A model generated the notes under the pieces. That model saw only the letters and a list, made by a program, of their open reading frames with translations, was not told where the DNA came from and did no database searches. Source: Ruminococcus flavefaciens (GTDB lineage Bacteria; Bacillota; Clostridia; Oscillospirales; Ruminococcaceae). Taken from it: DNA of 27,505 nucleotides. The stretch lies in contig DBXO01000025.1 of the NCBI GenBank assembly GCA_002309635.1, positions 1 to 27,505 of the forward strand, given 5' to 3'. The first letter of the stretch is position 1. The number at the start of each line of letters is the position of its first letter. This document shows positions 22,803 to 27,505 of this stretch, piece by piece. The position numbers and the translations under genes are program-made.

Positions 22803-22936
22803 TCAGTTGAGAGTTCAGAGTTTACAGTTGTGGTGCAGCCTGCGGCGACATTATTCAAATAATGCGAGAATAGCGAACACATCAACTCTCAGCTCTCCGC
22901 TTTCAACTATGAACTTTTAACGGCTTTGCCGTTAAA
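22803..22936. repeat. Inverted-repeat element between asnS and asnA
   Basis: Arms of about 28 bp, AGTTGAGAGTTCAGAG (from 22805) and its imperfect inverse ending TTTCAACT (22883-22908), enclose a core with CATTATT/AATAATG (22849-22855 with 22858-22864). An adjoining perfect 9-bp hairpin (22916-22924 with 22928-22936) abuts the asnS stop codon but has no T tract. The composition differs from the element before pheS, so it is a second repeat family. It has no coding capacity. Confidence 0.5.
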
Positions 22937-24307
22937 TCATCTGATAGAGCCGACTGTTCTCGGGAACAGTATTACGTCACGGATATTAGCCATACCTGTT
23001 GTATACATTATAAGTCTCTCAAAGCCGAGGCCGAAGCCGCCGTGAGGCACCGAACCGAACTTTCTCAGGTCGAGGTAGTCGCTGTAGAGATCCAGGTTCA
23101 TCTTTCTGTCATTCATAGCAGCAATGAGCTTATCGTAGTCAGCTTCACGCTCGCTGCCGCCGATGATCTCGCCGACGCCCGGAACAAGGAGGTCAACAGC
23201 CGCAACAGTCTTGCCGTCGGGATTCTGCTTCATGTAGAAGGACTTGATCTCCTTAGGATAGTCTGTTACGAATACAGCCTTTCCGAACACCTTTTCCGAG
23301 AGGTATCTCTCATGCTCGGTCTGAAGGTCGCAGCCCCATTCTACAGGATAAACGAAGTTCTCTCCCGACTTCTTGAGAAGCTCGATAGCCTCTGTGTAGG
23401 TAACTCTTGCAAAGTCGTGGGAGATGAGTTCCTCAAGACGTGCGATAAGACCCTTTTCAAAGTGAGCATCGAAGAACTTCATATCGTCGGGACATGTGTC
23501 GAGTAGCTTGCGGATAACGTACTTAAGCATATTCTCAGCGATCTCAATAACATCGTCAAGCTCTGCGAAAGCGACCTCGGGCTCAACGTGCCAGAACTCG
23601 GCAAGGTGCTTTGGAGTATTGGAGTTCTCGGCTCTGAATGAGGGACCAAATGTATAAATCTTGCCCATTGCCATTGCAGCCATTTCGCCCTCAAGCTGTC
23701 CCGAAACCGAAAGACCTGCCTTCCTGCCGAAGAAGTCGTCAGCATAGTACTCATCCTCGCTCTTGTAGTCCTTGCTGTAGCCTATAGTCGTTACCTGGAA
23801 CATTTCGCCCGCGCCCTCACAGTCGCTGCCTGTGATAAGGGGAGTATTTACGTATACATAGTTGTTTTTCTGGAAGTACTCGTGTATAGCGGCTGCAAGC
23901 ACCGAACGTACACGCCATACTGCGTTGAAGGTATTCGTTCTGCCTCTGAGGTGAGGGATAGTACGGAGAAATTCGAGGGTATGTCCCTTTTTCTGGAGAG
24001 GATAGTCTGTGGGGGCGTCACCGAGAACAGTTATACCATCGGGAACTGCATTTATCTCGACAGTTTCGTTTCTTCCCTCAACGACAGTACCCGTTACCTT
24101 TACGGACATGCCAACTCTCGGCTCCTTGAAGTCGCTGTCGCCCTTATCGACTACGACCTGTATATTCTTAAGTGAGGTTCCGTCGTTTACCTCGACGAAA
24201 GCAACGCTCTTTGAGTTGCGTGATGTACGGACCCAGCCGCATACAGTTACCTCTTTGCCGACATAGTCCTTAGAGTTGATAATTTCCTTGACATCAATGT
24301 GCTTCAT
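22937..24307 (-). CDS. asnS: Asparaginyl-tRNA synthetase
   Basis: A 456-residue class IIb synthetase that charges tRNA-Asn directly. An N-terminal OB anticodon-binding domain (about 15-105, with VTVCGWVRTSRNSKSVAFVE) leads to a catalytic core with motif 2 around FRAENSNTPKHLAEFWHVEP, where the asparagine-type AEFWHVEPE is clear, and motif 3 FGLGFERLIMYTTGMANIRD near the end. Length is as expected. ATG 24307 is chosen because AAAGGAAA lies upstream and the long upstream extension of the frame is the T-box RNA. Direct charging plus AsnA means asparagine need not be made on the tRNA by GatCAB. Confidence 0.97.
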   Translation of the reverse strand: MKHIDVKEIINSKDYVGKEVTVCGWVRTSRNSKSVAFVEVNDGTSLKNIQVVVDKGDSDFKEPRVGMSVKVTGTVVEGRNETVEINAVPDGITVLGDAPTDYPLQKKGHTLEFLRTIPHLRGRTNTFNAVWRVRSVLAAAIHEYFQKNNYVYVNTPLITGSDCEGAGEMFQVTTIGYSKDYKSEDEYYADDFFGRKAGLSVSGQLEGEMAAMAMGKIYTFGPSFRAENSNTPKHLAEFWHVEPEVAFAELDDVIEIAENMLKYVIRKLLDTCPDDMKFFDAHFEKGLIARLEELISHDFARVTYTEAIELLKKSGENFVYPVEWGCDLQTEHERYLSEKVFGKAVFVTDYPKEIKSFYMKQNPDGKTVAAVDLLVPGVGEIIGGSEREADYDKLIAAMNDRKMNLDLYSDYLDLRKFGSVPHGGFGLGFERLIMYTTGMANIRDVILFPRTVGSIR

Positions 24308-24362
24308 AATGATATTTCCTTTCATAAAATAATATGATTCTGCACAGGACGAGCAGGAATAC

Positions 24363-24395
24363 AAAAAGCCCCGTCCTGAAACTACAGGACGGGGC
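24363..24395 (-). terminator. T-box attenuator terminator before asnS
   Basis: An 11-bp GC-rich stem (24368-24378, GCCCCGTCCTG on the plus strand, with 24385-24395) has a 6-base loop. On the minus strand it is followed by five T residues (24363-24367). Confidence 0.92.
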
Positions 24396-24658
24396 ATAAT
24401 ACCCGTGGTGCCACCTGAATTACCGCAAAAGCGATCACTTTTGAGCCGCTGTAACGTGCGGAATACGTCGCCCCTACTCAAACGCTGATAGAATACATGC
24501 GCTGCTCCTGAAAACATACGCTGTCTTCTTATACCTGCACCCTTTCGGTTTGCTGCTCGGGAGTGTTATTCACACAGACTCTGATATGCGGCTCACACCT
24601 TGCCCGCACTCTCTGAAAACGAATTTCCGTGCTACTTCTCTCTGTCTTCGCATTTATT
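24363..24658 (-). ncRNA. T-box leader, asparagine-specific
   Basis: An attenuation leader that senses uncharged tRNA-Asn and controls asnS and probably asnA. On the minus strand, Stem I has GAGAGAAGTAGCAC and the distal GCAAGGTGTGAGCC. The specifier loop reads GAAT-AAC-ACTC, with AAC (Asn) at 24565-24567. The T-box motif GGTGGCACCACGGG (about 24402-24415) contains TGGC, matching a GCCA tRNA end, as expected for tRNA-Asn with discriminator G. The antiterminator competes with the terminator at 24363-24395. Length is about 295 nt. Confidence 0.93.
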
Positions 24659-24664
24659 GTTTGT

Positions 24665-24693
24665 ATTATATCACTTAAAAATAGTTTTGTCAA
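24665..24693 (-). promoter_or_regulatory. SigA promoter of the asnS-asnA unit
   Basis: The minus strand carries TTGACA (24688-24693), a 17-bp spacer and TATAAT (24665-24670) with TGA before it, a perfect match in both hexamers. Confidence 0.88.
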
Positions 24694-24891
24694 TAGTTAA
24701 ATTCACATAAATCCGTATTTTTTTCACAGGATTATCAGATTTCATGCAGATAATTCCACATTACGTGGCTTTTTCACACAAAGCTTTCCGGCTTATTTCA
24801 CACTGCTTTTCCTGAATTTACAAAATAAAGGTGTATATTATGATTAAAGGAACGAACAACACTCCCAGAATCCAGAAAGGTCGGATGATTT

Positions 24892-26430
24892 ATGAATAAT
24901 ACAATGAAGAAAACGGCTGCGGGTCTCGCAGTACTTATAATGGCACTCAGCTCCTTTGCAGGCTGCTCGGACAACGGCGGCAGTCAGGAATATCAGAAAA
25001 GGAACATAAGCTCAACTGAAACAGTTGAGGAGGTCACAAAGAGTGAAAAGAGCAGCAAGTCTGAAAAATCCGTAAAGGCTGCCTCAAAGGGCACCTCTGC
25101 GGCAGTGATAAATACATCGGATATATTCTCCGAACGCGATCTTTCACAGACTGCGGATACATCAGAAGCAAAAAAAATAACTGTTTCCGACGGAAAGACC
25201 ATAGATATCACCGATGAAGGAGTCTATATCATAAGCGGCAGCGCCAAAAACTGCACTTTAAAGATAAATGCGGACGAAAACGCCAAGATACAGCTGGTTC
25301 TTGACGGAGCCGAAATAGAAAATGATGATTTTCCCGCTGTATATGTGGTCTCTGCGGACAAGGTCTTCATAACCACTACTGAGAACGGCGGCTCACTTGC
25401 AGTAAACAAGGAGTTCACCTCTGACGGCGAGACCAATACTGATGCTGTCATTTACTCAAAGGAGGACATCGTCCTCAACGGCACCGGAACTCTTACGGTC
25501 TATTCCGCATATGGAAACGGTATTTCCACCAAGGACGACCTCAGGATAACAGGCGGTACTTACAGAATAACCTCCGCTAAGGACGCATTTGAAGCCAATG
25601 ATTCCATCTCAGTCTGTGACGGAGACTTCACAGTAAATACCAACAAGGACGCCTTCCACTGTGAAAACAGCGATGACGATACTCTCGGCCAGATATACAT
25701 CGCAGGCGGCAGCTTCGTTATAAACGCCAAGAGCGACGGTATACAGGGAACCACCTACGTTCAGATAGACGGCGGTACATTCAGCATCACCTCCTCCGAG
25801 GGCATAGAGGCTTCATATGTACAGATAAACGGCGGAGATATCACCATTGACGCCTCTGACGACGGTATAAACGCTTCGCGCAAGAGTTCGGCATGCGATG
25901 TGGTCGTTGAGTTCAACGGCGGAAACACAAAGATAACCATGGGTCAGGGCGATACCGACGGCGTTGACTCAAACGGAAAAATAATCATAAACGGCGGTAC
26001 TATCGACGTTACCGCACAGATGTCCTCCTTTGACTACGACAGCTCTGCTGAGCTTAACGGCGGCACTGTTATCGTTAACGGTAAGGAGGTCGATGAGATC
26101 CCGCAGTCCATGATGGGCGGCACCGCAGGCATGGGCGGCCATGGCGGCTTTGACGGATTCAGCGGTATGCACGACGGTGATTTCACGCCGCCCGAGGGCT
26201 TCACAGACGGTGATTTTACTCCTCCCACTGGTTTTGACGGTGAATCAGGTGCTACGGAAAAGTTCGGCGAACGCGGCAGCTTCGGCGGCAAGCCCGACGG
26301 AAACTTTAATCCCGATGAAAACAGCGGGGACCAATCAGGCAGCAGACGCGGCGGCTTCAGAGGCGGTCAGGGCGGCGGCTTCGGCGAAAAGGATAAGTCC
26401 GAAACAGGCGGATTTATCGAAAGAACATGA
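24892..26430 (+). CDS. Cthe_2159-like carbohydrate-binding lipoprotein
   Basis: A 512-residue predicted surface lipoprotein. The signal peptide ends in lipobox SFAGC (Cys25). A Ser/Lys linker (about 28-75) leads to a domain of short beta repeats (about 95-400; for example GTGTLTVYSAYGNGISTKDD, GGTYRITSAKDAFEANDS, GGSFVINAKSDGIQGT, GGDITIDASDDGINAS). This fits the right-handed parallel beta-helix of the Cthe_2159 family of Clostridium thermocellum, reported to bind cellulose and acidic polysaccharides. The Asp-rich turns suggest calcium sites. The C-terminal 100 or so residues are disordered and rich in Gly, Phe and Asp with DGDFTPP repeated twice. The ribosome binding site is weak (AAAGG, 11 nt). 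The promoter is unclear; TATATT at 24834-24839 lacks a good -35. Confidence 0.85.
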   Translation: MNNTMKKTAAGLAVLIMALSSFAGCSDNGGSQEYQKRNISSTETVEEVTKSEKSSKSEKSVKAASKGTSAAVINTSDIFSERDLSQTADTSEAKKITVSDGKTIDITDEGVYIISGSAKNCTLKINADENAKIQLVLDGAEIENDDFPAVYVVSADKVFITTTENGGSLAVNKEFTSDGETNTDAVIYSKEDIVLNGTGTLTVYSAYGNGISTKDDLRITGGTYRITSAKDAFEANDSISVCDGDFTVNTNKDAFHCENSDDDTLGQIYIAGGSFVINAKSDGIQGTTYVQIDGGTFSITSSEGIEASYVQINGGDITIDASDDGINASRKSSACDVVVEFNGGNTKITMGQGDTDGVDSNGKIIINGGTIDVTAQMSSFDYDSSAELNGGTVIVNGKEVDEIPQSMMGGTAGMGGHGGFDGFSGMHDGDFTPPEGFTDGDFTPPTGFDGESGATEKFGERGSFGGKPDGNFNPDENSGDQSGSRRGGFRGGQGGGFGEKDKSETGGFIERT

Positions 26431-26463
26431 CAGTTTCACTTCATTCCTCTCTTAATAAATACA

Positions 26464-26492
26464 AAAACAGGAGCTTTAAAAGCTCCTGTTTT
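26464..26492. terminator. Bidirectional terminator
   Basis: A 12-bp stem, AAAACAGGAGCT (26464-26475) with AGCTCCTGTTTT (26481-26492), has a 5-base loop between convergent genes (stops at 26430 and 26497). T tracts end it on both strands. Confidence 0.88.
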
Positions 26493-26496
26493 GCTG

Positions 26497-27505
26497 TTAT
26501 ATGAATAATGTACTGAAACCGTGCTCGCGGGCATAACGCTCCGCCTTTTTGCGGTTTATCTGCTTAAGTATCCTTATAGTCTGCTTATGTCCTTTTCTTA
26601 TGCTGTCTATAGGGATATTCTCATCGTCAAACTCGATTATGTTTATGTTGCAAAGACTCTCGCAGCCGCAGAAAGCGTCCTCCTTGATGTCCTTTGTGTA
26701 CATGCTTATCCTCAGATCCATAAGGTTCTGACAGCCGTAAAATGCCCAGTTGCTGATAGTCTTCACATTTGTAGGTATTGCTATGGACTCCAGCGATCTG
26801 CACCATGAGAACGCACTTTCACCGATAGATACCACAGAATCGGAAATTATAACCTTTTTAAGGCTGTAGCACTCGGAAAATGCTGCATTGCCGATAGCTT
26901 CCACTGAACCTGATATTACTATTCTTCTCAGGCGCTTGCATGAGAAGAACATGAGGTCGCTTATCCTTTGCAGATATGCGGGAAGAACAACGCTTTCAAG
27001 TCCGTTGCAGCGGCCGAATGCGCCCTTTCCTATCCTCTTGAGTGACTCGGGAAAGTTTATCTCCTTGAGATTAAGGCATTTCAGGAATGCATTTTCGCCG
27101 ATAGATTCGAGGTTTTTCGAGAATACTATCTCTTCAAGGTTGAAGCAGTGACAGAAAGCGAACTTGTCTATCATACGTACGCTGTCCGACATAACTATGC
27201 GCTTTACGGTCTCATTGCCGCGGAATGCGTATTTTCCGATAACATTGACTTTGTCCGGTATAGTTATGGACTCGGTGGTTCCTACGTATTTCACGAGAGT
27301 GCCGTTTTTGTCGATAGCCATGTTGTTTACGTCGTCTATCTCGATGTTTTCATCGTGTATGAGGTCGCCATACTTCTCATAATCACTTTTGGCTTCGGCT
27401 TTGGGCAGCTCTGCAGCAGACGGTATCTCCGTTTTTATCTCCTGTTTTTGGGGTTCGGGGTTCTTTTCTTCTGCCTTTACTTCCTGCTTGGGAGCTTCGG
27501 AAGCC
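26497..27505 (-). CDS. BspA-type leucine-rich repeat protein (partial, start beyond the right edge)
   Basis: At least 335 residues. The frame is open to the right edge, so the internal ATG at 27321 is not taken as the start. The visible N-terminal part (about 60 residues) is a Lys/Glu/Pro/Ala-rich linker (for example PKQEVKAEEKNPEPQKQEIK), then IHDENIEIDDVNN. From about residue 70 there are eight full 23-residue LRR_5 repeats of the pattern AFxxCxxLxxIxIPxxVxxIGxxA (for example AFLKCLNLKEINFPESLKRI), plus one partial repeat. The end, KKAERYAREHGFSTLFI, is a typical cap. BspA-like repeats mediate protein or surface binding and are abundant in gut bacteria. Whether it is secreted cannot be told without the N terminus. 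Confidence 0.88.
   Translation of the reverse strand, partial: ASEAPKQEVKAEEKNPEPQKQEIKTEIPSAAELPKAEAKSDYEKYGDLIHDENIEIDDVNNMAIDKNGTLVKYVGTTESITIPDKVNVIGKYAFRGNETVKRIVMSDSVRMIDKFAFCHCFNLEEIVFSKNLESIGENAFLKCLNLKEINFPESLKRIGKGAFGRCNGLESVVLPAYLQRISDLMFFSCKRLRRIVISGSVEAIGNAAFSECYSLKKVIISDSVVSIGESAFSWCRSLESIAIPTNVKTISNWAFYGCQNLMDLRISMYTKDIKEDAFCGCESLCNINIIEFDDENIPIDSIRKGHKQTIRILKQINRKKAERYAREHGFSTLFI

Noticed and set aside
22916..22936. Hairpin directly after asnS as a terminator
   Set aside because: The 9-bp stem is perfect, but no T tract follows on the minus strand, so it is treated as part of the repeat element and asnA as co-transcribed.
24307..24517. N-terminal extension of AsnS encoded in frame upstream
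   Set aside because: The extension overlaps the T-box antiterminator and terminator and has no ribosome binding site at its start. The standard start at 24307 does.
24697..24891. A regulatory RNA upstream of the Cthe_2159-like gene
   Set aside because: Only a weak CCAC/GTGG hairpin (near 24752-24764) with a short T tract and a poor promoter are visible, too little to call a feature.

Overview
The window looks like chromosomal DNA of an anaerobic Clostridia bacterium, most probably Oscillospiraceae and close to Ruminococcus. The reasons are Firmicutes-type T-box leaders, a yabP-yabQ-divIC-yabR sporulation/division cluster, a Cthe_2159-type carbohydrate-binding lipoprotein, a BspA-type leucine-rich repeat protein, AsnA-type asparagine synthetase and strong SigA promoters. 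The genus is inferred from gene content, not from a marker comparison. No phage, plasmid, CRISPR or defence system is visible. The region is mostly housekeeping, with interest in its RNA regulation and intergenic repeats.

Layout. Positions 1-2411 (minus): the N-terminal two thirds of rpoB, with its own consensus promoter and a leader of about 180 nt. A second promoter on the opposite strand points to a terminator and could make a short RNA. 2812-4531 (minus): a GntR/FCD regulator followed by a TraB/GumN-like lipoprotein. 4692-6654 (minus): a DUF4003-like protein followed by a PPK2 polyphosphate kinase with a lysine tail. 6865-9939 (plus): a nucleoside phosphorylase and an overlapping SpoU-type RNA methyltransferase, then an independently promoted sodium:amino acid symporter. 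9987-11676 (minus): yabP-yabQ-divIC-yabR in the Bacillus order. 11817-13007 (minus): a lipoprotein with a charged linker. 13192-14283 (plus): a DUF3810-like membrane metalloprotease candidate. 14353-17275 (minus): a two-TM protein, the bifunctional NAD(P)HX repair enzyme and a small lipoprotein, apparently one operon.

17426-21586 (plus): a phenylalanine T-box leader, pheS and pheT. 24693-21719 (minus): an asparagine T-box leader, asnS and asnA, so asparagine charging and asparagine synthesis appear to share one sensor of uncharged tRNA-Asn. Three different short repeat elements sit in the non-coding gaps of these two synthetase operons: before pheS, between pheS and pheT, and between asnS and asnA. 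24892-26430 (plus): the Cthe_2159-like lipoprotein. 26497-27505 (minus): a leucine-rich repeat protein whose start lies beyond the window.

Eleven SigA-type promoters can be read. Ten have a 17-bp spacer and eight carry an extended -10 (TGn before the -10). Convergent gene pairs are separated by intrinsic terminator hairpins. Families were assigned by reading motifs; no database search was possible.
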